A stretch of 64,000 nucleotides of DNA, from NCBI GenBank assembly GCA_944384105.1, contig CALWSC010000114.1:1-64000 (forward strand). The letters are read 5' to 3'. Source of the stretch: an uncultured Lachnospiraceae bacterium (GTDB lineage Bacteria; Bacillota; Clostridia; Lachnospirales; Lachnospiraceae). Both the position numbers and the translations under genes were made by a program. Shown one piece after another: positions 1 to 10,000 of this stretch (positions are counted from its first letter, which is position 1; each line of letters begins with the position of its first letter). The notes below the pieces were generated by a model. The model was not told where the DNA came from. It did not search any database and was given only the letters and a program-made list of their open reading frames with translations.

Positions 1-315
1 GTTCCCGATATTGACACGGATATTGGACTTATGCACACTCTCTTTACACTGGAAGATACCCGTGGTCTGAAAATCGGAAAGCTGGACGGCGAACTCTGCC
101 TCCGACTGGACAAAGACGCCGGAATGACCTACCACAGTATGTGGGATATGTTTAACGCATGGTATCAGCAGGCAGAGAAACTGGAGTCCGGCGAGATCAC
201 CAAAGAGGAATACGATCAGTGGCGCTATACCTATCCCAAAATGGAGTGGGAACAGACCCGCCAGGATCTGGACGCTCTGCGTGAAAAGCGAAAAGCTGAA
301 AGCAATACAGATTAA
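1..315 (+). CDS. C-terminal part of an accessory, possibly HTH-family regulatory protein (5' end outside window)
   Basis: The frame is open from base 1 and ends at 315, so this is the last 104 residues of a longer protein; the Met at 31 is probably internal. The visible part is acidic and rich in aromatic residues. It contains the segment KEEYDQWRYTYPK followed by a charged helical tail. I associate tails of this kind with Xre-like helix-turn-helix proteins on Clostridia mobile elements, but the DNA-binding part is not in the window, so this is a weak assignment. A second, truncated copy of the same tail motif lies 100 bp downstream. Confidence 0.45.
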   Translation, partial: VPDIDTDIGLMHTLFTLEDTRGLKIGKLDGELCLRLDKDAGMTYHSMWDMFNAWYQQAEKLESGEITKEEYDQWRYTYPKMEWEQTRQDLDALREKRKAESNTD

Positions 316-415
316 AAAAGCCAACAAAAAAGGTCTTGCCAAATTGATTTCACTCAATTCAGTAGGCCACAAGATGAGAACACGTAGAATCTGCTTTTTT
401 ATCTTTGCTTCTAAT

Positions 416-598
416 GAAATCAGGGAGGACGATTATGACCGCTGGCGTTACTACTATCCGAAATATGTTACTACAAAACTCTGGGCGAAAGTTCCTTCAC
501 AGGAACTCAGCGATACGCTGATGGATACGTTCAAATCCCACCCAACTAACAAAGGAGTTGATACAAAATGCCTGTCGTTCCAATTTATCTTGATATAG
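416..598 (+). pseudogene. Truncated second copy of the upstream protein's tail
   Basis: Translation of this frame gives EDDYDRWRYYYPK, closely matching KEEYDQWRYTYPK near the end of the preceding gene, followed by a different tail (AKVPSQELSDTLMDTFK). The sequence immediately upstream (about 316-415) shows no related coding sequence and no good ribosome site. It therefore looks like the last 40-60 codons of a paralogue whose 5' part was lost by recombination. Its 3' end runs into the ribosome site and first codons of the next gene. Confidence 0.5.
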
Positions 599-1173
599 AC
601 GAAAAAACATACGCCGGTGTCAAAGCTGGTCTCTATGAACTATATGGTTTAGCCAAAAATGTGGATAATAAAAGGGTTGTCAAACACATTCCTGCGGTTG
701 CTGATGCCGCCAAGGAGGGAGTATCTAAAGCTATTGATTTTATCCGAGTCCATCAAAAAGGAACTATCATAGTCGGCGGTGCCCTTATCGTTGGTGGCGC
801 AGTCGCTGGTACAGTGGGTTATGTAGCACATCGAAAACAACGGCAACTAGACAAGCAATTTGCAACAGCTTTGCAAGAGTATTTAGATTCTGCCCGAACC
901 GGAACTTTGAACATCGAAATCTTGGATACTCTTATCTGTTCCATTGAAGCTATTGAAAAGGGTAATCCCAAAAAATCTATTAACCTAAATATTTCAGCAG
1001 CCCAATTTGGCGACCTAACAAATTGCATATTTGATTACACTAAACGTTTAGCGGAAGCTAATAACATTAGTACGCAGTCTATAAGCCGGCCAAAATATTC
1101 CAAAAAGAAAACCGCTGACGATTTGAAATATTACTTGAACATGCAGAAACATATTTTTGAGCAAGCAGCATAA
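568..1173 (+). CDS. Uncharacterised accessory protein with one glycine-rich membrane segment
   Basis: This 201-residue protein is not one I recognise. The start is well supported: AAAGGAG lies eight bases before the ATG. Residues about 64-88 form one hydrophobic Gly/Ala/Val-rich stretch (GTIIVGGALIVGGAVAGTVG), followed by a positively charged HRKQRQ, which suggests a single membrane or membrane-associated helix with the long C-terminal half in the cytoplasm. The C-terminal half is predicted mostly helical and lacks Cys pairs or obvious catalytic motifs. It directly follows the truncated regulator tail and has its own terminator. It is probably cargo of the element at guaA. Confidence 0.7.
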   Translation: MPVVPIYLDIDEKTYAGVKAGLYELYGLAKNVDNKRVVKHIPAVADAAKEGVSKAIDFIRVHQKGTIIVGGALIVGGAVAGTVGYVAHRKQRQLDKQFATALQEYLDSARTGTLNIEILDTLICSIEAIEKGNPKKSINLNISAAQFGDLTNCIFDYTKRLAEANNISTQSISRPKYSKKKTADDLKYYLNMQKHIFEQAA

Positions 1174-1181
1174 AGACGACA

Positions 1182-1230
1182 AAAGCCCTTAGCTATGAGT
1201 TTCATACCCACAGCTAAGGGCTTTATAATA
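1182..1230 (+). terminator. Intrinsic terminator after the accessory membrane gene
   Basis: A 13-bp perfect inverted repeat has arms AAAGCCCTTAGCT at 1182-1194 and its complement at 1212-1224. It is followed by a short AT-rich run. It starts nine bases after the stop codon. Confidence 0.8.
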
Positions 1231-1397
1231 TAGATTTATTTGTTGCATGCAAAGCCGCTTGTTAACTATTCTCCAACCATAAAACCACCGGATTACAAGA
1301 ATAATGGTTCTTATGCAACTGTTATCAATTTGTTATCAAGAGACTTCTTAAAGTGCCACAAACCCGCATAAATGCTAGATTTTTTCAATACTTCAAC

Positions 1398-2942
1398 TTA
1401 TTCGAACTCAATCGTAGCCGGTGGCTTCCCCGTACAGTCATAAAGCACTCTATTAATATGCTTCACCTCATTCACAATCCTGCTCGTCGTCCTTCCAATC
1501 ACTTCCCACGGAATCTCCGCACTCTCCGCAGTCATGAAGTCAGTCGTGGTAACTGCTCTGAGCGCGATCGCATAGTCATATGTACGCTCGTCGCCCATAA
1601 CGCCCACAGACCGCATATTCGTCAGTGCCGCAAAGTACTGTCCGATCTCTCTGTCCAGTCCTGCCTTTGCGATCTCCTCGCGCCAGATTGCGTCCGCGTC
1701 CTGCACCATCTTGACTTTTTCAGCCGTTACCGCACCGATAATGCGGATTCCGAGTCCCGGACCCGGGAACGGCTGACGGTAGACGAGGTATTCCGGAATA
1801 CCGAGCTCAAGACCTGCTTTTCTTACCTCATCCTTAAACAGATCACGCAGCGGCTCGATGATTTCTTTGAAATCCACGCAGTCCGGAAGTCCTCCGACGT
1901 TGTGGTGGGATTTGATTACAGTGGATTCACCGCCGACGCCGCTCTCTACAACGTCCGGGTAAATGGTTCCCTGTACCAGAAAGTCTACGGCACCGATTTT
2001 CTTTGCCTCTTCCTCAAAGACGCGGATAAATTCTTCACCGATAATTTTTCTCTTTCTCTCGGGCTCCTCCACATCCTTTAATTTCGCGTAGAAGCGCTCC
2101 TGCGCATTTACACGGATGAAGTTTAAGTCGTACGGACCGTCCGGACCGAATACGGCTTCTACCTCGTCGCCCTCATTCTTTCTGAGCAGACCGTGATCGA
2201 CGAATACGCAGGTAAGCTGGCTGCCGATCGCCTTTGCCATCATGACTGCGGCAACAGAGGAGTCCACGCCGCCGGACAGAGCACAGAGTACCTTGCCGTC
2301 TCCGACTTTTGCACGGATTGCCTTGATTGACTCGTCCACAAAGGAATCCATCTTCCAGTCCCCGGCGCAGCCGCAGACGTTGTATACGAAGTTGGAAAGC
2401 ATCTTCTTGCCCTCTTTTGTGTGAAGAACCTCCGGATGGAACTGTACGGCATACAGACCCTTTTCCTCGTTCTCAGCGGCTGCCACCGGACAGTCCGGAG
2501 TATACGCGGAAATCTTGAAGCCCGGAGCTGCCTTGGAAATGTAGTCATTGTGGCTCATCCAGCAGATCGTCTTCGGTGACACATCGGTAAACAGTCTGGA
2601 GCTGTTGTCCACTGTGACCTCAATCTTGCCGTATTCGCGTACCGGCGCCTTTTCCACAGTTCCGCCCAGCAGGTGCATCATAAGCTGTGAGCCGTAGCAG
2701 ATGCCCAGGATCGGAACGCCCAGTTCAAAAATTTCTTTGGAGTACGTTGGAGAATCCGGAAGATATGCACTGTTCGGACCTCCGGTAAATATAATTCCTT
2801 TTGGATTAATTTCCTTGATTTTCTCGATATCTGTCTTATAAGAATAGATTTCGCAGTAAACATTGCATTCACGCACGCGCCTTGCGATTAACTGATTGTA
2901 TTGTCCGCCAAAGTCCAGCACAATGACCGTTTCTCTTTTCAC
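1398..2942 (-). CDS. guaA: GMP synthase (glutamine-hydrolysing)
   Basis: The enzyme converts XMP to GMP using ATP and glutamine, the last step of guanine nucleotide synthesis. The 514-residue product has the class I glutamine amidotransferase domain first, with the nucleophile in GICYGSQ and the His/Glu of QFHPEV. The ATP-pyrophosphatase domain follows, with the P-loop LSGGVDSSV, and then the dimerisation domain ending [10 protein letters not shown] chose the GTG start at 2942 because AGGAGG lies seven bases before it; a longer frame reaches 2987 but has no ribosome site. The 3' end borders foreign-looking DNA, in keeping with its role as an island attachment site. The reading frame is intact. 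Confidence 0.97.
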   Translation of the reverse strand: MKRETVIVLDFGGQYNQLIARRVRECNVYCEIYSYKTDIEKIKEINPKGIIFTGGPNSAYLPDSPTYSKEIFELGVPILGICYGSQLMMHLLGGTVEKAPVREYGKIEVTVDNSSRLFTDVSPKTICWMSHNDYISKAAPGFKISAYTPDCPVAAAENEEKGLYAVQFHPEVLHTKEGKKMLSNFVYNVCGCAGDWKMDSFVDESIKAIRAKVGDGKVLCALSGGVDSSVAAVMMAKAIGSQLTCVFVDHGLLRKNEGDEVEAVFGPDGPYDLNFIRVNAQERFYAKLKDVEEPERKRKIIGEEFIRVFEEEAKKIGAVDFLVQGTIYPDVVESGVGGESTVIKSHHNVGGLPDCVDFKEIIEPLRDLFKDEVRKAGLELGIPEYLVYRQPFPGPGLGIRIIGAVTAEKVKMVQDADAIWREEIAKAGLDREIGQYFAALTNMRSVGVMGDERTYDYAIALRAVTTTDFMTAESAEIPWEVIGRTTSRIVNEVKHINRVLYDCTGKPPATIEFE

Positions 2943-3047
2943 GTAATTACCTCCTAATATTAGATTTCTGTGATTATATCGTTCCACTATTATATGTGAT
3001 TCCCCGCGAATTTACAATAGCTTTCCGGCAAATTCCTGTCTTTTCTG

Positions 3048-3917
3048 TTACAGTTCATCTGCTGTGGGAATCGAGGGGGCAGCGCCCTGTCTGGATACCG
3101 CGATGCCTGCCGCCTTTGCGCTGCGGCGCAGAATTTCCTCTGTCGGACGTCCCTCAAGGATTCCCGCCAGAAAGTATCCGGTAAATGTATCTCCCGCCGC
3201 AGTCGTATCCACAGCTTTGACGGGATAGATTCCCTGTCGGAATATCCGGCTGCCGTCCCAATACATGCAGCCGTCGCTTCCCAGCGTGAGGAGAACCTTC
3301 ATCCGGGGATATCTTTCTTTTAGTTTTTCCAGAATTATCTCCGGCTTCGTCTCACCGGTAAATGCATTTCCCTCAATCTCGTTGAGCAGCAGATAGTCCG
3401 CCAGTTCTAAGGGAAAGTGCATCAGCTGTTCGTCTATCGGAGACGGGTTTAATGCAATGTGCATACCGCGGCAGTGCGCCTGCTCCATCATGTACGGGAT
3501 CTCATTGATCTCGTTCTGAAGCAGCAGAAAATCTCCCTCGCCGAAGTTTTCCAGCACTCTGTCAATTTTTGTGCGCTCCTGCCTGCGGTTGGCGCCTCCC
3601 CAGAGCAGAATGCAGTTCTGCGCGCTGCCCTCCACCTGTATGATGGTGTGACCGCTGGAACCCTCTGTGACAGAAATGTACGCTGTATCCACACCGTTTT
3701 CCCTTAGATAGTCCCTCATCGCGGTTCCGTCCTCGCCGATGCAGCCCGCATGGCATACCTCAGCTCCCGCGCGAGCCAGCGCAACAGACTGATTGAGCCC
3801 TTTCCCGCCGAAAAAAATATCTCTTTGGGACGCCGCAAGTGTCTCACCGCCCCGCAGGATATGCGGCACCTGATATACATAATCCAGGTTCAGTGAGCCA
3901 TAGTTTAATATTCTCAT
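3048..3917 (-). CDS. rbsK: Ribokinase-family (PfkB) sugar kinase
   Basis: The protein is a 289-residue PfkB-family kinase that probably phosphorylates ribose to ribose-5-phosphate. The N-terminal substrate motif GGKGLNQSVALARAG and the C-terminal signature DTTAAGDTFTGYF are both present. The latter holds the catalytic Asp and the anion hole, and the length is normal for RbsK. The start overlaps the stop of the flavodoxin-like gene by four bases (ATGA), so the two are translationally coupled and lie behind spoIIID. No ribose transporter or repressor is nearby. Another sugar or nucleoside substrate is possible. Confidence 0.85.
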   Translation of the reverse strand: MRILNYGSLNLDYVYQVPHILRGGETLAASQRDIFFGGKGLNQSVALARAGAEVCHAGCIGEDGTAMRDYLRENGVDTAYISVTEGSSGHTIIQVEGSAQNCILLWGGANRRQERTKIDRVLENFGEGDFLLLQNEINEIPYMMEQAHCRGMHIALNPSPIDEQLMHFPLELADYLLLNEIEGNAFTGETKPEIILEKLKERYPRMKVLLTLGSDGCMYWDGSRIFRQGIYPVKAVDTTAAGDTFTGYFLAGILEGRPTEEILRRSAKAAGIAVSRQGAAPSIPTADEL

Positions 3918-4432
3918 AAGTTCTTCTCCTCCTCTGCCGCACCGAGTTCCTGCAGATACCGCACCACAGGCTGCAGATATTCCCGGCTGGAATTATCGTA
4001 AGAGTGCTGATATTTTCCGTTATCCTGTTCTCCCATCAGGCGCAGAAACAGCCGCATCAGAAGCTTCTCTATTCTTCCCATCGCCTCATACCGAATCCCG
4101 CTCTCGAGATAGAATACCGCGCATCTGAATCCCTCGTCACGAACACTTACCGATACCTCGCGCTTTGCTTCCGGAGACCCCATCGGCGCTGCTCCTGTCG
4201 CGAGAACAGCTCTCAATTTCCGGCGGCGGTCTTTCCTTCTGAGCCACTTCAGCTTCTGAATATATCCGGCACGGAACCGCGAGGCAAAAAGCATGATATC
4301 ATATGGGGCCAGATCCATCTTCCGGGCATCCTTATATGCTACTGCAGGGCAGCCCGTCATTTCTTCCAGCCATCGGGCGTACTGCTCCGTAAATCCCGTT
4401 CTGGAATAATAGATGAGTATTGCGCGCTTCAT
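3914..4432 (-). CDS. Flavodoxin-domain protein
   Basis: This 172-residue protein begins with AILIYYSRTGFTEQYA, the phosphate-binding loop of flavodoxin folds, followed by an alternating alpha/beta pattern (DIMLFASRFRAGYI). It resembles the HemG-type flavodoxin group (Flavodoxin_5), so it likely binds FMN and carries electrons in the cytoplasm; the partner is unknown. The C-terminal half is more helical and basic. It overlaps spoIIID upstream and rbsK downstream by four bases each, giving a tightly coupled three-gene operon. Confidence 0.75.
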   Translation of the reverse strand: MKRAILIYYSRTGFTEQYARWLEEMTGCPAVAYKDARKMDLAPYDIMLFASRFRAGYIQKLKWLRRKDRRRKLRAVLATGAAPMGSPEAKREVSVSVRDEGFRCAVFYLESGIRYEAMGRIEKLLMRLFLRLMGEQDNGKYQHSYDNSSREYLQPVVRYLQELGAAEEEKNL

Positions 4433-4689
4433 TCTGCCGCCGACCTGCCGCGGTACTTTTCCCTTGTTGCCATTCCGCCCCGGATGTGACGTTCCTGCTT
4501 GTTCACATCCAGCACACGCCGCGCTTCTTCGGCAAGGGCGGGATTAATCTGGGAAAGTCTCTCCGTGGCATCCTTGTGCACCGTACTTTTGCTGACCCCA
4601 AATTTCTTTGCCGTCTGCCTCACCGTGGCATTATGGTCTATGATATAATTTGCAATGGCAATTACCCGTTCTTCTATATATTCCTTCAT
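4429..4689 (-). CDS. spoIIID: Stage III sporulation transcriptional regulator SpoIIID
   Basis: SpoIIID is a small mother-cell DNA-binding protein that tunes the sigma-E regulon during endospore formation. The 86-residue product matches the family along its length. It has the helix-turn-helix TVRQTAKKFGVSKSTVHKD at about residues 22-40, then the ERLSQINP segment and the basic tail HIRGGMATREKY, which contacts DNA in the known protein. Its presence indicates a spore former. It is first in an overlapping operon with a flavodoxin-like gene and rbsK, which is unusual company. Confidence 0.95.
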   Translation of the reverse strand: MKEYIEERVIAIANYIIDHNATVRQTAKKFGVSKSTVHKDATERLSQINPALAEEARRVLDVNKQERHIRGGMATREKYRGRSAAE

Positions 4690-4716
4690 GGGACTACCCC
4701 TGAGAACGTTTTTTAC

Positions 4717-4746
4717 ATCATATTAGAGGGGGGCAAAATTTATGAC
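4717..4746 (-). promoter_or_regulatory. Candidate sigma-E-type promoter of the spoIIID operon
   Basis: On the minus strand TCATAAA (4739-4745) is followed by about 14 bp and then AATATGAT (4717-4724). The second element matches the sigma-E -10 consensus CATACAAT at five of eight positions, and the spacing fits. spoIIID is transcribed by sigma-E in Bacillus. No good sigma-A promoter is visible here. Confidence 0.4.
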
Positions 4747-4773
4747 TTTCAGATGAGCCTGCCAAAAGACAAG

Positions 4774-4807
4774 ACGCCAGTTGGCACAGAACTGTGTCCA
4801 CTGGCGT
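4774..4807. terminator. Hairpin between the methyltransferase gene and spoIIID
   Basis: An 8-bp outer stem (ACGCCAGT at 4774-4781 with ACTGGCGT at 4800-4807) is extended by an inner stem. There is no clear U run on either strand. It may end the upstream minus-strand operon or form part of the spoIIID leader. Confidence 0.45.
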
Positions 4808-4976
4808 TGCATAAGACTGGCAAAAAACTTTTCAATCATTCTTATAGCTATATTACCAAATGTTTCAAGTTTTCTGGTCTTATTATGCATCATTTTGCTG
4901 TATACTTCAAGTACATATGGAATATTTGTATTATTTTTTGCCGTCTTTTTAATATTAATTATATAATTTCAATATT

Positions 4977-5852
4977 TTATCTGCCGATCTCCTGTGCCAG
5001 CAGGCGGATGTATTCCGGTGTTGTGCCGCAGCAGCCTCCTACGATACCGGCTCCGGCATTGATCAGCGTCTTTACATGCTTTGCGAATGTCGGTGCATCC
5101 ATACTGTATATTGCATGACCCTTCTCGTTGATCGTCGGCATCCCGGCATTCGGCTTGGCGATGACAGGTACATGCGCTTTTCTCTTCATAGACGTAATAA
5201 CTGCTTCTAACTGGTCAGGTCCCACTGAGCAGTTGACTCCCACTGCTGCAGCGCCCAGCTCCTGCAGAGTCTCCACTGCCTCCACACCGTTTCCGCCATA
5301 CAGCGCGCTTCCGTCCGCCTCGAGCGTCAGACTGCACATCACCGGCAGGTCACAGACAGAGGCGGCAGCGTCTAAAACCACAGAGGTCTCATCGACACTG
5401 AGCATCGTCTCTGCTACCAGAAGATCCACGCCTGCCTCCGCAAGCGCTTCAATCTGCTCTGTATATGCTTCCAGAAGCCTCTCGTATGTCATATCTCCGC
5501 GCGGCTCCATCATCTTCCCGGTCGTCGTAATATCTCCTGCAATCAGAGCCTTGCCTCCCACCGCTTCCTGAGACACATCGACAAGGCGCTTATTGAGCTC
5601 ACGCACCTCATGTTCCTTTCCAAAATATTCCATGCTGATGCGGTTTGCCGCAAAGGTCGGAGCATAGATAATCTGGCTCCCGGCCTCGGCATATTCTCTC
5701 TGGAGCTTCTGCAGGATTTCCTTATGTTCCAGTACCCAGAGTTCTGTGCTGACACCCTTGGGCATTCCCGCCAGCGTCAGATTTGAGCCGGTCGCTCCAT
5801 CCAGAAGAATAATCCCCTTTTGTGCCAATGCTGCAAATTCATCTCGCTTCAT
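4977..5852 (-). CDS. Homocysteine S-methyltransferase domain protein
   Basis: The 291-residue protein is a stand-alone Hcy-binding barrel equivalent to the first module of MetH or to bacterial betaine/S-methylmethionine-dependent enzymes. It would transfer a methyl group to homocysteine to make methionine. Zinc ligands are visible: Cys in GVNCSVGP and the Cys pair in GGCCGTTPEYI near the C-terminus. The N-terminal LLDGATGSNL motif is typical of the family. No cobalamin or folate module is fused, so the methyl donor cannot be read from the sequence. It is 19 bp downstream of the PrsA-like gene on the same strand. Confidence 0.85.
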   Translation of the reverse strand: MKRDEFAALAQKGIILLDGATGSNLTLAGMPKGVSTELWVLEHKEILQKLQREYAEAGSQIIYAPTFAANRISMEYFGKEHEVRELNKRLVDVSQEAVGGKALIAGDITTTGKMMEPRGDMTYERLLEAYTEQIEALAEAGVDLLVAETMLSVDETSVVLDAAASVCDLPVMCSLTLEADGSALYGGNGVEAVETLQELGAAAVGVNCSVGPDQLEAVITSMKRKAHVPVIAKPNAGMPTINEKGHAIYSMDAPTFAKHVKTLINAGAGIVGGCCGTTPEYIRLLAQEIGR

Positions 5853-5871
5853 ATTTTCTCCTTTCAGAAGC

Positions 5872-6960
5872 TTATTCCGTTTCCCCGGTGCCCGCCTGTT
5901 CCTTGAACAGATAATCGTGCTTGTCCGTCACCTTCGTTTTCTTCCATGCGCTCTGTGTCTTGAGACTGCTGTCCTTGACCCAGTCGTTTACTGTAGTGTT
6001 ATACAGCTCCTGCCTGCGCTCCTCTATGATCTCAGCCTTGCGCTTCTCTGTCGCCTCCTGGTCAAATGTCTTGTCCATGCGCACTACATAGAAGGCTGTT
6101 GCCCCTTCCACGACCTCCGGATACAGCTCGCCGTCAGAGAGCGTTCTTGCCGCCTCCTTGAGCTTGTCATCCAGAATCGTATCGTCATCACCGAAATTAT
6201 AGGTAAGTCCTGAGAGATCCTCATCGATCTCCTTTGCATAATCCGTGATATCAAGAGTAGCCGCGTCTTCCTTTTCCTTCCATGCATCCAGAAGCTTCTG
6301 TGCCTTCTCCCGCAGCGCTTCTTTCTCCTCTCCCTCCAGAGGTACCTTATTGCCGTCTTCATCTGTCTCATCACTGTTAAAGGAAATCACACCGTAGCTG
6401 ATCGTGGACTGCTTTGCCTCATCGTCCGTCACGTTAGTATCCGCTTTCTCTCCGATGGCTTCCTCCATCTTTGCCTGATAGGTGTAAAGGCTCAGGTATT
6501 CCTCTACATTTTCCTTTGTGATTCCCATTTCGCTGAGTGCATCTGCGTCATTGGCATCCATAAATTCCTGTGCCCTGTCGGAGATTTCCTGTGTTTCCTC
6601 ATCGCTTAAAGAAACGCCGTACTCCTCTGTGTGGGATTTCAGGAGATACAGCTTCTGAAGCTCCTTCATAATGTCTTCCTTCAGGACATCTCCGGAACTC
6701 TCGCCATCGGTCTTCTCATCCCATTCCAGTCCTCCAACGCTCAGACCATATCCCTGTGTCATTGAGTAATAGGAGTATTCCCGGTTTGCCTGCTCATAGC
6801 GCAGCGCAAGGTTTGCGGTTCCCATGGGGATTTCTATATCATTTACCACAGCCGCCGTGGCTGTTCCGTCCACTTTATCTGAACCGCATCCTGCCAGGCC
6901 TGATACGGACAGTACAGCGGCAAGCATAACTGCCGCTGCTTTCTTATTAAACTTTCTCAT
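5872..6960 (-). CDS. PrsA-like lipoprotein foldase (SurA/parvulin family)
   Basis: This 362-residue lipoprotein has a signal peptide ending in the lipobox SGLAGC (Cys25), so it should sit on the outer face of the membrane. The remainder is an acidic, helical SurA-N-like region with a degenerate peptidyl-prolyl isomerase-like segment near the C-terminus (ISYGVISFNSDETDEDG onward). It is likely an export-associated chaperone. Foldase lipoproteins of this type often lie just downstream of mfd in Lachnospiraceae, as here with a gap of 122 bp. Whether the isomerase is catalytically active cannot be judged. Confidence 0.75.
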   Translation of the reverse strand: MRKFNKKAAAVMLAAVLSVSGLAGCGSDKVDGTATAAVVNDIEIPMGTANLALRYEQANREYSYYSMTQGYGLSVGGLEWDEKTDGESSGDVLKEDIMKELQKLYLLKSHTEEYGVSLSDEETQEISDRAQEFMDANDADALSEMGITKENVEEYLSLYTYQAKMEEAIGEKADTNVTDDEAKQSTISYGVISFNSDETDEDGNKVPLEGEEKEALREKAQKLLDAWKEKEDAATLDITDYAKEIDEDLSGLTYNFGDDDTILDDKLKEAARTLSDGELYPEVVEGATAFYVVRMDKTFDQEATEKRKAEIIEERRQELYNTTVNDWVKDSSLKTQSAWKKTKVTDKHDYLFKEQAGTGETE

Positions 6961-7082
6961 TGTTTCCTCCCGCTGCCGTCCGGCTGACGGCGTTTTCCAT
7001 TATTTACGCCGCTGTTGTGCGGCGTATCTCTGCCGTCTATTATAATATGTTTTATTTATGGGGGCAACGTTTTTCCAAAATT

Positions 7083-10000
7083 TCAACATTTTTTCACAAC
7101 TGGCGCCTCTTCCAGCTCCGCGGTCATTTCATCCAGAAAGCTTCTCGCCTTTTCAAGGAAATTGATGCGCTCGCGTGCATTTTTCTTTCTCGGTCTGTAG
7201 ATAAAGTACGGATTCGTCTCCATCTTAAAGGAGAGCTCGCTTCCGTACTTCTCCAGAAGTTTCGGGATTCCGGCCGGATTTACCTTTGCGCGCTCGTACA
7301 TTGTAATACGCAGAGTCTCCTGCTGCTGCTTGATCTCAGATACATAAATTCTGTGGGCAAGCGCCTTAAGCGCAGCGACGGAGAGCAGGTTCTGAACGGC
7401 TTTCGGCGGATCTCCAAAACGATCCAGCAGTTCTTCGAGCATATCCTCCGCGTCCCCATCGTTCTCGATGCCGGCGATACGCTTGTAGATGTCAAGCTTC
7501 TGATATTCATTCGTGATGTAGCGCTCTGGAATATATGCATCTAAATCCAGATCCACTGCAGTCTCGAAGTCCTCTAGTACCTCTTCCCCTTTCTCCTCAA
7601 GCACGGCCTCATTGAGCATCTTGCAGTACAAATCATATCCTACGGATTCCATATGTCCGTGCTGTTCAGCGCCGAGCAGATTTCCCGCTCCGCGGATCTC
7701 AAGGTCACGCATGGCAATCTTAAATCCGCTTCCGAGCTCTGTAAATTCACGGATCGCGGAGAGCCGCTTTTCCGCTACTTCTTTGAGCATCTTATTCTTC
7801 CGGTACATGAGGAAGGCGTATGCTGTCCGGTTTGATCTCCCTACACGCCCGCGCAGCTGATACAGCTGAGAGAGCCCCAGTTGGTCGGCGTCGTGAATAA
7901 TCATCGTATTGACATTGGAAATATCGAGCCCCGTCTCAATAATCGTCGTGGAAACCAATACGTCGATGTCGCCGCTGATGAAGCCGTACATAATCTTTTC
8001 CAGTTCATGCTCCCGCATCTGTCCGTGCGCAAATGCCACATTTGCCTCCGGCACCAGCTTGGCGATCTCATTAGTGATCTCATCAATGGAGCTGACGCGG
8101 TTGTACACATAGTAAACCTGACCGCCTCTGGAGAGCTCGCGATTGATCGCCTCACGCACCATCTCCTCGTTATATTCCATCACGTAGGTCTGAATCGGCA
8201 CACGATCCATCGGAGGTTCCTCGAGCACGCTCATGTCTCGGATACCGATCAGGCTCATGTGCAGAGTTCTCGGAATCGGTGTCGCAGTCAGTGTCAGCAC
8301 GTCAATATTTTCCTTAAGCTGCTTGATTTTCTCTTTGTGGGCCACGCCGAAGCGCTGCTCCTCGTCAATAATTAATAGTCCCAGATCCTTATACACCACA
8401 TCCTTGGAGAGAATCCTGTGAGTCCCTATCACGATATCAACAAAGCCCTTCCGCAGTCCCTCAAGCGTATTCTTCTGCTGAGCAGGCGTGCGGAAACGGC
8501 ACATCAGGTCCACCCGCACAGGAAAATCCTTCATGCGCTGCACAAACGTATTGTAATGCTGCTGTGCCAGGATTGTCGTCGGTACCAGATAGACGACCTG
8601 CTTGCCGTCCTGCACTGCCTTGAATGCTGCGCGGATCGCGATCTCCGTCTTGCCGTAGCCCACATCCCCGCAGATCAGACGATCCATGATCTTCGTGCTC
8701 TCCATATCCTTTTTTGCAGCCTCAATCGCCGCGAGCTGATCTTCCGTCTCCTCAAACGGGAACATCTCCTCGAACTCTCTTTGCCAAACGGTGTCCGGGC
8801 TGTAGACAAATCCCTCTTTTGCCTGACGCGCGGCATAGAGCGCCACAAGATCCCTGGCAATATTTTTGACTGCACCGCGCACGCGCGTCTTGGTCTTCTG
8901 CCATTCCTGTCCGCCAAGCCGGTTCAGCTTCGGTTTCTTCGCATCGGCGCCGGCATATTTCTGCAGAAGATCAAGCTGTGTGGCCAGAATATACAGATTA
9001 TTCCCTCCGGCGTACTCGATCTTGATATAATCCTTTGTAACCTTATCCACCACGACCTTTTCCAGGCCTCGGTAGATTCCCAGCCCATGGTTTTCATGCA
9101 CCACCACATCCCCGATGGACAGCTCAGAAAAGCTTTGGATCTTCCTTCCGGAATACTGCTTCTTTTTTCTGCGTTTTTTTTGTTCTTTTCCGAAAATATC
9201 ACTCTCGGTGATAAGCACGAATTTAAGCATCGGATACTCGAAGCCCCTGCGGGCGTTCCCGAAAATCACCATCGTCTCGCCCGGCTGCGGAATTCGGTTT
9301 TCATCCTCCGTGTAAAAGCTGTTGAGTCCCTCCTCGAGCAGATCCTGCGCCAGTCTTGCAGCCCTGGTGCGGGAGGCTGACAGCAGCACAACTTGATAGC
9401 CGCGCTTTTTCCAGTCCTTTAAATCCTTGACCAGAAGCTCGAACTGATTGTTGTAGGAATTGACAGAGCGCACATCGAGGCTGTAGGAGTGCCTGATCTC
9501 CCATTCACCCTTCTTCGGCTCCATCATGCAAAGCGCTGCGCAGTGTCTGCGGTTAAGGGCTGCAAGAACCTCTGTGCGCTTGCGCAGAAGATCCGCCTGG
9601 CCCGGGAGCAGATACCCCTTCTCAAGCCGGTGCGTCATACTCTCCTGAAATTCCAGCTCCATAGCCGAAGCACTCTCGGAAATATGGTTCAGCTCATCGA
9701 GAATAACCGGTGCATCCTTCGGGAAGTAATCGAGGAAGGATACGGTGTCAGGATAAAAATAGTGGAGATACTGCTGTGCTCCCGCATTATTTTCCTGTTC
9801 TTCCAAAAGTTCCAGCATCTCCTCCGTGCTGGAGCGGATACGCGCCGCCTCCTCAGTCAGCATCGCGCCGCGCATCTTTTCAATACATGCTTTGGCTTCC
9901 TTCTGGATTGCTTTCATGCCGCGTGCTTTCGCGGCTTCTGTGAGCACCATCTCTGAAGCGGGATAGATATCCACACTTTCCAGATTTTCGATGGAGCGCT

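Larger units (their letters stand above)
1..1397. mobile_element. End of a probable integrated element or genomic island at the guaA 3' end
   Basis: This stretch carries a partial regulator-like gene, a truncated paralogue of its tail and an unrecognised membrane-protein gene. All are on the plus strand, whereas the genes beyond it are on the minus strand. It stops directly at the last codons of guaA. The 3' end of guaA is an established attachment site for tyrosine-integrase islands. An 8-bp direct repeat, GTTATCAA, lies at 1321-1328 and 1332-1339, close to the junction. No integrase gene and no second attachment site are visible in the window, so the boundary is inferred. Confidence 0.35.
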
